NCBI RefSeq assembly: GCF_030167925.1
Contig: NZ_JASKUT010000001.1
Location: forward strand, 3,224,001-3,288,000
DNA: 64,000 bases
Source: Paenibacillus silviterrae
GTDB taxonomy: Bacteria; Bacillota; Bacilli; Paenibacillales; NBRC-103111
Reading direction: 5' to 3'
The position numbers and the translations under genes were made by a program. This document shows, in pieces, positions 1-7,980 of the stretch. Under the pieces are notes generated by a model, which did not search any database, was not told the DNA's origin, and was given only the letters and a program-made list of their open reading frames with translations. Position 1 is the stretch's first letter. Each line of letters starts with the position of its first letter.

Positions 1-283
1 TCCGTACGATACGCCATAGATCCGGTGAATCCAGCAAAAATTTAAAATTACTGAAGCCAATCCATTCGCTGCCCCATATGCCCTTATTAAACTGAAAGCG
101 TTTAAAAGCAACGATGGCACCGAACATCGGAACATATTTAAATACGAATATGAAGAGAACCATGGGTAGCGTCAGCATCAATAAAAAGCGGTTTTTGCGG
201 AATTGCTTCCACCATCCGGGAGTGCCTGCCTTTATCTGCTGAGCTCGGGTCTGAGGCTTCATGGCAGGCTGGACCTTGCTCAT
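1..283 (-). CDS. Sugar ABC transporter permease (LplB-like), N-terminal part
   Basis: The gene runs off the window edge; only about 94 N-terminal residues are seen. A basic cytoplasmic leader (to about residue 32) is followed by a hydrophobic segment starting RFLLMLTLPMVLF and then VPMFGAIVAFKRF. That order is typical of LplB/YtcP-type permeases, which carry oligosaccharides across the membrane together with a second permease and a lipoprotein binding protein. The ATG at 281-283 is preceded by an AGGAGG-type site at about 291-299. The gene lies downstream of the membrane AraC regulator on the same strand, separated by a terminator at 436-466. That pairing of YesS-like regulator and LplB-like permease is common in Paenibacillus. 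The substrate cannot be told from this fragment. Confidence 0.85.
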   Translation of the reverse strand, partial: MSKVQPAMKPQTRAQQIKAGTPGWWKQFRKNRFLLMLTLPMVLFIFVFKYVPMFGAIVAFKRFQFNKGIWGSEWIGFSNFKFLLDSPDLWRIVR

Positions 284-435
284 ACGTGTACACCTCCTTT
301 GCTCGAAATTGTTGTGCCTGTCGTGAGCTTATCATATGTCATTGAAGCGCTCGGATGTAAGGGGCAAAATCGGGGAATTGGTGTGAAAGTGCGGTGTACA
401 CGGTGAAAAATGGTATGAAATAGCAGCAATTTGCG

Positions 436-466
436 AAAAAAAACCTCTGAACGGAGGGTTCAGAGG
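436..466 (-). terminator. Rho-independent terminator after the YesS-like gene
   Basis: Perfect 9-bp stem (CCTCTGAAC / GTTCAGAGG) with a 5-nt loop, followed on the minus strand by eight Ts. It lies just after the stop of the regulator gene and before the permease gene, so the two are probably transcribed separately. Confidence 0.9.
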
Positions 467-481
467 AGAGAAAGAGCCTGC

Positions 482-2827
482 TCAGGATTTATTGAGCTGA
501 TCGATACTGAGCTTCAATCGGTACTCCGTCGGTGTGGCACCCGTCAGCTTCTTGAAGATGCGAAAGAAGTATTTCTTGTTCTCCCAGCCAATCCGTCCGA
601 TGATCTGGTCGATCGTCAAATTCGTTTCTCCAAGAAGCTGCTTCGCCTTCTCCACCCTGACATGTGTAATGTAATCGCCCAACGAATGCGAAGTTCGTTC
701 GCGGCACAGCTTGTTCAGATAAGCGGGCGTCAGATTGAACAGGTCGGCGATTTGATGCGGCGAAAGCGCAATATCGGCATAATGCTCCTCAATATAGCGG
801 AGCGCCTCCGACACGATCAGGTTTGTTTTTTCATTGGGGATCCGGTTCATACGTGCGGCGATAGCCTCGAATAATCGGCGAAACTCGTCGTCCATCTCCG
901 CAAAGGTTTCCATCCTCTTCAGCTTCCTGTCAAACTCAGTGAAGCTAAGCCCGAAGGAAACGGTACGTTTGCTCTCCATCGTATGCAGAAGGTTGAACAC
1001 GGAGGAGGATAAGTAGGAGACAGCGAACATCATGTTGTCAGGGTCACACCGATACAGCAGCTCCCTTAGCGAGTTGTAGGCTACCTCCGCCTTGTCCGGC
1101 TTGCCCTCTTGAATCCCCTCCAGCAGCTGATCGAGCAGCGGATGATTCATGTTGAAAAAAAACGGCTCCGCGGCTCCGCTCTCCTCGCAGAATAACAGGC
1201 ATCTGTGCCCGGCCTTGATTCTGTTATGAGACAATTCAACCGCATCCCGGTACAAATACGGTATTTCGCGCATTGTTATGGCGGACTCGCTGACAAAAGC
1301 GGAGAAAGCCGATCCGCAATAATGTTCAAAACTCATCCGGGCTTGCCGCAGCAGCTCCGCCAGCGCTTCTTTCCACTTCGGAGCAGGCCACTCATCCTCA
1401 TCTACAATCATCATCACCGCAATCCGGTCTTCTCCCATATCCACCGTTTCACACGCGAAGCTTGCGTGGATAATTTCACCCATAATATTTGTTAGTGCAT
1501 AGCGCAGCAGCGCACGGTCGGATTCATTATACTTTTCACAGAAATCTGCATAGCGGTCTATGCGCAGAACGGCAACGACCCAGTGGCCATTCGGATTCAT
1601 CCGAACCCCGTACGCCTGCAGCCATTCGTCCTCATTCCTGCCCGGCGGTAATCCTGTTCGCATGAAGTCCTCCAGCGCCTTCTGCTTGAGAGCGAGCCAG
1701 TTGCTGTTTCTGAACTGCTGAAGATCAAGCAGCTTATGGCGCGTCGTAGAGAACACCTCCGAGATCATCTCGAACTCGTTGTGGACGGCCGCACTATCCC
1801 CAGCCGGAATATGCGGGCTGAACTTGTTGCGCAGCATGCGTATAGGTGCGTACAGGTTACGCGTCAAAACCACGGCGGCTATTAGGCAAAGCGTCAGCAT
1901 CATGACGCCAATACCGATGGCCAAGCTCTTCACACGCTCCGCTGTTTGGGCGACGGTGTCGAAAGGCGTGACCCCTACCAGCTTCCAACCCAGCAGCTCA
2001 CTGTGTACATAGGTCACCACAGAGGTATCCCCTTCCAGCTGAGCGGTGAAATAACCCGATGACTGCGGCGATTGAAGGATTTGGTTGACATAATCCGTAT
2101 CGCCGATATGCTGCAAAAATAGCTCCTGATTCGTATGGGCAAATACCTCACCTTCGCCGCCAAGAAACCACAGGCTTTTCATATCCATGATGCCTGAATC
2201 GTCTGCTGCCACATTATGAAGGAAGCTCTCCACTTTGACATTAATAATAAGAGCGCTCTTCAAGGTACTGCCATCCCGGAAGAACTCCGGAAGCACATAA
2301 GTAAAAACCTGCGCATCCTTGTTCGGCTGCTCTTCCGTATGCGCAATGAATCTGGGGATAGGAGTCAGGCGCGGAATCGGTGAACCCGCTTTCAATATGT
2401 CGTCGATCTGCGGATCGAACAAGCCACCCTTCCGGATGACCGGATTGGGCCCCATCACATAATACGTATCGCTTCTCGCGTTGTACACATACATGGACTC
2501 CATATAAGGGTTCGCTTCGAGCGCCAGATCCAAGGCGCGAATGCTGCCCAGCGTTTCATATACGGATAATTCCTCCCCGTACATCAAATTTTTGACATCG
2601 GTGTTGCCGGTCAGTGAGACGGAATAGCTGCGGATGTATTTATGAATTTGCTCAGCGTTATGAATCACCTGCTGCATCAACGATTCATTAAGCTGATTAA
2701 CGACCTTAATATTGTAGCTCCTGAAGCTTGTGTACAGAAGGACCGATAAGATGAGAACAATGAACGTCGTGAAGAACGTGATCTTAACGATCATATTGAA
2801 AAAGTAATTGGGTAGCCTTTGCCTCAT
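482..2827 (-). CDS. Membrane-bound AraC-family transcriptional regulator (YesS-like)
   Basis: About 781 residues from the preferred ATG at 2825-2827, which has a GGGAGAT site 8 nt upstream. A longer open frame to 2899 exists, but a TATAAT-like box falls inside that extension. Order of parts: a transmembrane helix near residues 10-35, an extracellular sensor region of about 250 residues, a second transmembrane helix near residues 295-320, a cytoplasmic linker, and a C-terminal AraC/XylS double helix-turn-helix of about 100 residues (HQIADLFNLTPAYLNKLC and IGWENKKYFFRIFKKLTG). In B. subtilis, YesS-type proteins bind DNA directly and control sugar uptake genes. Here the likely target is the permease gene immediately downstream. 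No kinase domain is present, so it is a one-component membrane sensor rather than a YesM-type histidine kinase. Confidence 0.88.
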   Translation of the reverse strand: MRQRLPNYFFNMIVKITFFTTFIVLILSVLLYTSFRSYNIKVVNQLNESLMQQVIHNAEQIHKYIRSYSVSLTGNTDVKNLMYGEELSVYETLGSIRALDLALEANPYMESMYVYNARSDTYYVMGPNPVIRKGGLFDPQIDDILKAGSPIPRLTPIPRFIAHTEEQPNKDAQVFTYVLPEFFRDGSTLKSALIINVKVESFLHNVAADDSGIMDMKSLWFLGGEGEVFAHTNQELFLQHIGDTDYVNQILQSPQSSGYFTAQLEGDTSVVTYVHSELLGWKLVGVTPFDTVAQTAERVKSLAIGIGVMMLTLCLIAAVVLTRNLYAPIRMLRNKFSPHIPAGDSAAVHNEFEMISEVFSTTRHKLLDLQQFRNSNWLALKQKALEDFMRTGLPPGRNEDEWLQAYGVRMNPNGHWVVAVLRIDRYADFCEKYNESDRALLRYALTNIMGEIIHASFACETVDMGEDRIAVMMIVDEDEWPAPKWKEALAELLRQARMSFEHYCGSAFSAFVSESAITMREIPYLYRDAVELSHNRIKAGHRCLLFCEESGAAEPFFFNMNHPLLDQLLEGIQEGKPDKAEVAYNSLRELLYRCDPDNMMFAVSYLSSSVFNLLHTMESKRTVSFGLSFTEFDRKLKRMETFAEMDDEFRRLFEAIAARMNRIPNEKTNLIVSEALRYIEEHYADIALSPHQIADLFNLTPAYLNKLCRERTSHSLGDYITHVRVEKAKQLLGETNLTIDQIIGRIGWENKKYFFRIFKKLTGATPTEYRLKLSIDQLNKS

Positions 2828-3097
2828 ATGCGCTGATCTCCCGTTCATTTGGTGAATTTTATTATAGCCGCTGCCGCCATGACTGGATAGAGCCTCCACG
2901 CAATTTACACCATTTCTTTATTTCTACACTCCAATCCGCTGAAAGCGCCCCCGAACGGAGAGCAAAACAGTAAAAATCCCTCACTGTTGTCCCCAACAAA
3001 ATAAGTTTGCCCCTCCCGCGTCCCCACAACGCCCAAATCCCACGCCCCACAAGGCTCCACAGCCCACTCCCCTATACCCTTTCACCCTTTAAACAAC

Positions 3098-3565
3098 TTA
3101 AAGTTTGCCGCTGAACAGGAGTAATACAAAAGATCCAATCAGGATTCCGCCGCGGGAACAGAAGTGGAGAAAAGGTCTACCGACACACCGTGCTACAGTT
3201 TGCAAGATATGCGGTAGGAAAGCAGGCTCGTTCCGTCCATCCGCGGGCTTTTCCTTTAAGTCCCGCGGAGTCAAAAACGGCGCATCCGTCTCGATCATAA
3301 GCCGGTTGGGCGGAATCATTCGGACAAGGTCCCACAGATGTTTACCTCTTCGTTCATCGCAAATCCATCCGGTGATCCCGATATAAAAGTCCATTTCAAG
3401 GTATGCCCGAAGCTCAGACCGAGTCCCTGTAAAACAATGGACAACCGCCTTTTTGACCCCATGTTCCTTAAGAATCGCAATAAAATCTGAAAATGCCTCC
3501 CGCTCATGCAAAAACAGTGGCATGTTTAGTTCAAGCGCCATACGAATTTGCTCGGTAAACCATTT
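3098..3565 (-). pseudogene. Truncated and frameshifted TatD-family nuclease gene
   Basis: The readable part (ALELNMPLFLHERE, then VKKAVVHCFTGT, then IETDAPFLTPRDLK and NEPAFLPHILQTVA) is the middle and C-terminal portion of TatD, a metal-dependent 3'-5' DNase of about 260 residues. Roughly the first 100-110 residues are missing: the frame closes with a TAG a few codons before WFTEQIRMALEL. Near the C-terminus the homologous sequence shifts frame and meets a stop; a further TatD-like ending (SCSAANFKLF) is readable in another frame. The break on the 5' side falls immediately next to the terminator of the RNA-repair cassette, which suggests that insertion of the cassette destroyed the gene. No 5' half of tatD was found elsewhere in the window. 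Confidence 0.8.
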
Positions 3566-3573
3566 ACGCTATG

Positions 3574-3609
3574 AAAAAAGTGCCCGAATCCACAGAAAGA
3601 TTCAGACAC
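3574..3609 (-). terminator. Terminator of the hen1-pnkp operon
   Basis: An 11-bp stem (GTGTCTGAATC / GATTCGGGCAC, with G-U pairs) followed by six Ts on the minus strand, 10 nt after the pnkp stop codon. Confidence 0.85.
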
Positions 3610-3619
3610 CCTATCATGA

Positions 3620-6205
3620 TTATAAACGCGGATCGATCTCCCGCTCCTGCGCCACCTCAAATAGCAGATTAACCGCTACCTCTTTATAAGCCTCATGCTC
3701 AGGCGTAATTCCTTCAAATGGCACCGCCAGCATTCGCATCCCAAGCTGGTACTCATTAAGTGAGGTGCGAAGCTTTTGATTCACATTCTTCTGCTTGAGC
3801 AGCTTGCGGTATTTATGCGGGAACCTGTAATCATACCCGTAAATGATGGACAAATACTCGGGATTCCGCACCTTCATATAAGGTACCGTTTTTCCGTTCC
3901 ATATCTCGGGCTTGATCACAATACCCTCCATATGGTTCTCCATCGTAAGCTTGGAGAAGAAACGCTCCGCATTCTCCAGGCAGTCCGGCTCGGCCAAATC
4001 CAACATGAGCGCCTCGTCCTTCGACAGAAAACCGTACATCTCGGAGGTCTTCCATTCCGGAATTTCTTCCTTACCGTCTTCATAAACAATCTTCAGAACG
4101 GCAAACGGCTTATACTCCATGGCTTCGTCTTCCGCATACAACTCCAGCTGCCTTCTATACGTCTGATAAGCATCTACGTGCTCAGTTAGCGGGACATAAG
4201 TATCCCTGATTTCATGGACGTACTTGTAGTTTTGGTACACACTAGGGCCATACTTTTCGCTTAAAGCGGACTTCGCGATATGATGCTGGTCTTTTTCAAA
4301 ACCGCTCGCCTCATATTCGGCAATGAGATTGCTAAAGGCTTCCTCAAAACCGTTTTGCTGCAGGAACGTAAGCTCTGTCTCCAACGCTTTTTCAATGGGC
4401 TTGAACTGCCTTTCGATCAGTCCTTCGCCCAGCGCCTTCCACGGCAGAAGCTCTCCATCCAGAATCATCATGGCAATTTTCCGCTCTTCCATAAAACCGC
4501 CGAATTTCTGCAGCAGCTTGCCGTAAATCTCCGTTAAAACCACATGATTAATCTTGTAGCCGTTGCGGCTGACCGCAAAGCACTGCTCCAGATCTTTATT
4601 CAAATAAACGTTGCATCTCGAGCCCATATATTTGGGCTGCAGGGCGACTTGCTGAACGCCGCGTTCCCTGAAATAATCGAGACCGCGTTTCAACGATTCC
4701 AGTTCATTCGTCTCTTCATTCTTGTCCGCCGGTGACATCGTACCTGAGATGAAATTGATTCTATTCCGCGAGCAATAGTGGAGTCTGCGGATGTCATCCT
4801 CACCGAGGTCTTGAACGGAAACCTTTCGTTCCACCTTGAATAAAGTTTGCAGTTCCTCGGTAATCACCGCTTGGCTGGACTTCCGGGACTTCATAAACGG
4901 TTTATACGAAATACTGACGGAGGTCAACAGGTTGCCTTGTACGCTGCCCGTGTCGATATGAATCTTATTACCGATCCGGAAAGACTGCTTGGCCGCGACG
5001 TGCCCGAACACGTGGTACGGATGATTTTTGACCGATTCCTCCTGCAGAAAAGCAAGCTGCCCCTCCAGCGGCGCTTCCCGATCGATTCGAAAATTCCTTT
5101 GATGCCTGACCGAATTCGTATCCAGTTTGCCGATGTATTTATTCCGGCACGGGGCGTGAGTGACATAGAAGGACGGCCCCTTAGTCCCCACATACCAAAA
5201 AAATGGCTTCGAAATCGAGACCAGGTGCTGAAATTTCTCCAGCAGTTCCGGATCGTTCAATAATACCTGTGTCGAGTCAAAATACGTATGGAGCAGCTCC
5301 TGATCAACGCCGTTAATTTCGCCCTTCATATACTTGTCGACGAAATTTTCGTGATTTCCAAGTACGAAGTAAAAATGCTCCCGGTTATCATACAAAAACT
5401 GAACGATATCGTTAGTTTGCTTACCCTTGTCTATCCAGTCTCCGACCAAAATGATCTTGGTTTGCTTCAGCTTATCGGTCACAACCAGCTTGCCCGCTTC
5501 AATCTTATATCCGTGATCGAGCAGCAGCCCCTTCAAATCGTCCACACATTCATGAACGTCGCCAATGATGATGTACTGCTGATCTTGAGGAAGAATGGTT
5601 GCCAAGTAAGCATCCAAATCCCCAACGATGATTTGGTACTCCGAATTCGCCCTTCCCTCTTCGGCCACATAAAAGTCTTTAGCACGCACTTTATGAATCT
5701 TACCGTATCCCTCACGGGGCAGCGAACCGAGAACCTCTTTTTTCAGCCGGTTAATGTGGTTCGTGATCAGCTTCTTCGAACGCTCCGACGCGTAGTAATC
5801 TTCCCTCTTCCGGTAATCAAAGACGATGACCTCGAGGTTGTAGTTGTTTTGAAATGCAATCTCCTTCACTTTTGCCCGAAAATCCTCAGACAACCCGGTT
5901 GTATCTACGACAACAAACTCCGCATTGACCGGGAAAGATGTCACCATCTTCAGTCTTTCAAACAGCAGGTGAAAAGCTTGCTCGCTGGATTCGAGCATCA
6001 CCTGATCATACTTGTCGTATTCATATCCAAGTACCTCTTGGCGGATCTGGTCGGAGGACAAATATTGGACATTGGCCCTGACATTACGGCTGGTATCCTC
6101 AAAACGCAGCCCCGGAATCAGTACTTCCTTGGCAAACGTCGTTTTGCCGCATTCCGTAGACCCGACCAGCATGAAAATCGTGTGAACCCTCGTTTGAATC
6201 TCCAT
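3620..6205 (-). CDS. pnkp: Polynucleotide kinase-phosphatase-adenylyltransferase (bacterial Pnkp), RNA repair
   Basis: 861 residues, close to the 870 of Clostridium thermocellum Pnkp. Three catalytic modules are visible. Residues 10-25 hold the kinase P-loop (VGSTECGKTT). From about residue 210 comes a calcineurin-like phosphatase (IIGDVHECVDDL, LVGDWIDKGKQ, VLGNHENF, THAPCR, FGHVAAK). Near residue 523 is the nucleotidyltransferase motif I (QPKYMGSRCN), whose lysine takes AMP, followed by ligase motifs (ILDGELLP, EGIVIKPE). In the known family the enzyme phosphorylates the 5' end, removes the 2',3'-cyclic phosphate and, with Hen1, ligates cleaved RNA such as ribotoxin-cut tRNA. The ATG follows the hen1 stop by 3 nt and has an AAGGGGGG site, so the pair is a tight operon. 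All key motifs look intact. Confidence 0.95.
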   Translation of the reverse strand: MEIQTRVHTIFMLVGSTECGKTTFAKEVLIPGLRFEDTSRNVRANVQYLSSDQIRQEVLGYEYDKYDQVMLESSEQAFHLLFERLKMVTSFPVNAEFVVVDTTGLSEDFRAKVKEIAFQNNYNLEVIVFDYRKREDYYASERSKKLITNHINRLKKEVLGSLPREGYGKIHKVRAKDFYVAEEGRANSEYQIIVGDLDAYLATILPQDQQYIIIGDVHECVDDLKGLLLDHGYKIEAGKLVVTDKLKQTKIILVGDWIDKGKQTNDIVQFLYDNREHFYFVLGNHENFVDKYMKGEINGVDQELLHTYFDSTQVLLNDPELLEKFQHLVSISKPFFWYVGTKGPSFYVTHAPCRNKYIGKLDTNSVRHQRNFRIDREAPLEGQLAFLQEESVKNHPYHVFGHVAAKQSFRIGNKIHIDTGSVQGNLLTSVSISYKPFMKSRKSSQAVITEELQTLFKVERKVSVQDLGEDDIRRLHYCSRNRINFISGTMSPADKNEETNELESLKRGLDYFRERGVQQVALQPKYMGSRCNVYLNKDLEQCFAVSRNGYKINHVVLTEIYGKLLQKFGGFMEERKIAMMILDGELLPWKALGEGLIERQFKPIEKALETELTFLQQNGFEEAFSNLIAEYEASGFEKDQHHIAKSALSEKYGPSVYQNYKYVHEIRDTYVPLTEHVDAYQTYRRQLELYAEDEAMEYKPFAVLKIVYEDGKEEIPEWKTSEMYGFLSKDEALMLDLAEPDCLENAERFFSKLTMENHMEGIVIKPEIWNGKTVPYMKVRNPEYLSIIYGYDYRFPHKYRKLLKQKNVNQKLRTSLNEYQLGMRMLAVPFEGITPEHEAYKEVAVNLLFEVAQEREIDPRL

Positions 6206-6208
6206 ATG

Positions 6209-7474
6209 TCAGGCCCCCCTTTTCTTGAGAATAACGCCCTGCGTAGTTTGGATATTGTTCACGCCGTCTCCGACAGCGACAAATTCGGCATGCAGATTCG
6301 TTTCCTTAATCACATCGCGCATCCATTGTTTAAAAGATTCTTCGCCCATCTCCCACTTGTGGTCGTCATGCCGGAAATCGCTCAACTCGTAGTACCGGTT
6401 AAAGTCAGCGTTGGGCGTTGTAATGATGAAGTTGTCAAAATCGACATGTGCACAGATTTGATGAATCAGCTGCCTGGCCTCGTCCTGACTCATATGTTCA
6501 ATGACCTCTGTCAAAATCACATCAACCTGCTCCCCATTGTAGCCTTCCAGGAACTGATCGATCGAACTAAATGTGACGATGTTGTCGATCTCTCTTGCCT
6601 CCGCTTTACGCTGTACTTTATCCAACAGATCTTCATTGATGTCGACCGCATAGTAGTTTCCCTCGATTTTTCCGGCAAAAGGGAGTGCATAAAACCCTTC
6701 TCCGCAACCTACATCCAAAATCGACTTATCGAAGGTCAGTGCGCTACCGATATAATTTCTCCGCTGGAGTGCCGTACCGCCGTAGGCGAATTGAATATCA
6801 TAGCGATCCGTTTTCTCGAGTTCCGCTTTGTATTTTTGAAAACGGTCTCTAGTAGACAAGAAATTCCGCACAAAGAGGCTGCGAATATAAAACGGCGCAT
6901 CAATCACATTCATGCTCTTGATGTATTTATCCAGGATGCTGTCTGAGATATCGATATATTCGTTTCCGAACATCGAGAGGAACAAGCACAGCACACTTAC
7001 GGCATGGAGCAGCTGATACAGGCTCTTTTGTGTCGTAATGGTAAGAGAATAGCTCTTATGAGCTTGATGGGCGATTTCGAAAGAGAAATCCTTTAAATGC
7101 TTCTCGAAAAACTCAATGTACCGAACCAGTTCGATATGTATCATATTGATAAAAAAAGTATGCTCGTAGCCTTCAACGTCCCTCTCATCTTGTACCTTAA
7201 GCGGCGTAGAGAAGAATTCGTTAATCGCATTCAGCGGAAATAAGGGCGTGTTGTATCTCGATACGTTAAGATACTCGAAGTTCTCATTTTCGTGCTGCTT
7301 ATAGGAAATCTCATTATCCGCATCTTTAAAATACACATTAAAAGTCTGCTGATCGGTGTACCAGCCGTACGCCATACCTTTGCGGACCGAGCGAAGCATC
7401 ATGCCGGAATTCGGATTTTTCTTGATCAAAAATGAAAACTGCGGATTGGTGGATCTGACTTGGACGATTGCCAT
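6209..7474 (-). CDS. hen1: RNA 3'-terminal 2'-O-methyltransferase Hen1
   Basis: 421 residues. The N-terminal half (about 1-230) is the region that in characterised bacterial Hen1 binds Pnkp and switches on its ligase activity. The C-terminal half is a SAM methyltransferase: ILDVGCGEGF near residue 251, then the metal-binding EVIEHM near residue 321, TTPNADFNRYYE, and DFRHDDHKWE near residue 368, the H-rich signature typical of Hen1. The family methylates the 2'-OH at the cleavage site before ligation, so the repaired RNA resists a second cut. The ATG at 7474 has a GGAG site 9 nt upstream. About 90 nt further upstream lies the Y-RNA-like element, with two tandem 11-mers between the two. Confidence 0.93.
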   Translation of the reverse strand: MAIVQVRSTNPQFSFLIKKNPNSGMMLRSVRKGMAYGWYTDQQTFNVYFKDADNEISYKQHENENFEYLNVSRYNTPLFPLNAINEFFSTPLKVQDERDVEGYEHTFFINMIHIELVRYIEFFEKHLKDFSFEIAHQAHKSYSLTITTQKSLYQLLHAVSVLCLFLSMFGNEYIDISDSILDKYIKSMNVIDAPFYIRSLFVRNFLSTRDRFQKYKAELEKTDRYDIQFAYGGTALQRRNYIGSALTFDKSILDVGCGEGFYALPFAGKIEGNYYAVDINEDLLDKVQRKAEAREIDNIVTFSSIDQFLEGYNGEQVDVILTEVIEHMSQDEARQLIHQICAHVDFDNFIITTPNADFNRYYELSDFRHDDHKWEMGEESFKQWMRDVIKETNLHAEFVAVGDGVNNIQTTQGVILKKRGA

Positions 7475-7498
7475 CTCAATCTACTCCTAAATTACAAA

Positions 7499-7544
7499 TT
7501 GGGAACCTTTTGGGAACCTTGCGAGATACCTTAATTGGTAACCT
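7499..7544. repeat. Tandem 11-mers in the hen1 leader (possible operator)
   Basis: TTGGGAACCTT occurs twice head to tail at 7499-7509 and 7510-7520, and a diverged copy, TTGGTAACCT, lies at 7535-7544. They sit between the structured RNA and the hen1 ribosome site. Equal one-turn spacing suggests a protein-binding site, but no regulator gene is adjacent, so the role is unknown. Confidence 0.5.
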
Positions 7545-7562
7545 GTTATTACGCTTAATGTG

Positions 7563-7706
7563 GAAAGATCATCGAGGAAATAGGTCGGATAGGTACAGAC
7601 TGCTCTACCGCTGAGCTATTCCGCTTTTCAGCGGAAGTTGGATTCGAACCAACGACATGTCGCTTACCAGGCGAAGTAACCCATCCATGCGCCTCGATGA
7701 TCTTGG
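7563..7706 (-). ncRNA. Y-RNA-like (YrlA-type) structured RNA with a permuted tRNA mimic
   Basis: Read on the minus strand, the ends pair as a 13-bp stem (7692-7704 with 7565-7577, core GATCATCGAGG / CCTCGATGATC). After a 5/9-nt internal loop comes an 8-bp helix (7679-7686 with 7587-7594). Inside it follow a hairpin with loop CTGGTAA (7660-7674), a tRNA T arm GTTGG-TTCGAAT-CCAAC (7637-7653), the acceptor 3' strand TTCCGCT (7630-7636), a GAAA tetraloop (7626-7629), the acceptor 5' strand AGCGGAA (7619-7625), the canonical T8-A9, and a D arm GCTC-AGCGGTA-GAGC (7602-7616). The tRNA halves are thus permuted and no CCA end can form. Bacterial YrlA RNAs are known to have this plan: a Ro-binding stem plus a tRNA-mimic module capped by a tetraloop. 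No Ro/TROVE gene is seen nearby; instead hen1 and pnkp follow. There is no clear T-rich terminator after the stem, so the RNA may be cut from a longer leader transcript. Confidence 0.85.
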
Positions 7707-7867
7707 TCACTGATCGTATTTTTGCTTACTTATATGCAAACGAACAGGGTGAAAGTATTACGAAGCCGGAAATTCTAACCAAATTTTTTTTAATAAATGT
7801 TATCTTCAGGCTCCTAATCATCTTAGGGCCCTATTCCAGCAAGCTGGGCTAGGTTTAACGGATAGCA

Positions 7868-7900
7868 CAAAAAATAGAACACCTGTTTCAACAAGTGTTC
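7868..7900 (-). terminator. Terminator of the GntR/Met-type operon
   Basis: A 10-bp stem (GAACACTTGT / ACAGGTGTTC, one G-U) followed by TATTTTTTG on the minus strand, about 80 nt after the last gene of the operon. Confidence 0.85.
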
Positions 7901-7980
7901 CATTCACAATTTTCGCTGGGTACGTGGTCAAAATGTGGTCAATTGGTTGTCCCTCTGTCGTGTGGAGAAAACATCGCTGT

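Noticed and set aside
7567-7702. A functional tRNA gene on the minus strand
   Set aside because: The T and D arms are canonical, but the halves are in permuted order and joined by a GAAA tetraloop, and no CCA end or maturation site is seen. A Y-RNA-type mimic explains it better.
7905-7980. TTGACCACATTTTGACCAC direct repeat (C-terminus of a phage integrase?)
   Set aside because: Integrase-like endings are suggested only in a short, start-less frame; there is no catalytic part, so no integrase is called.
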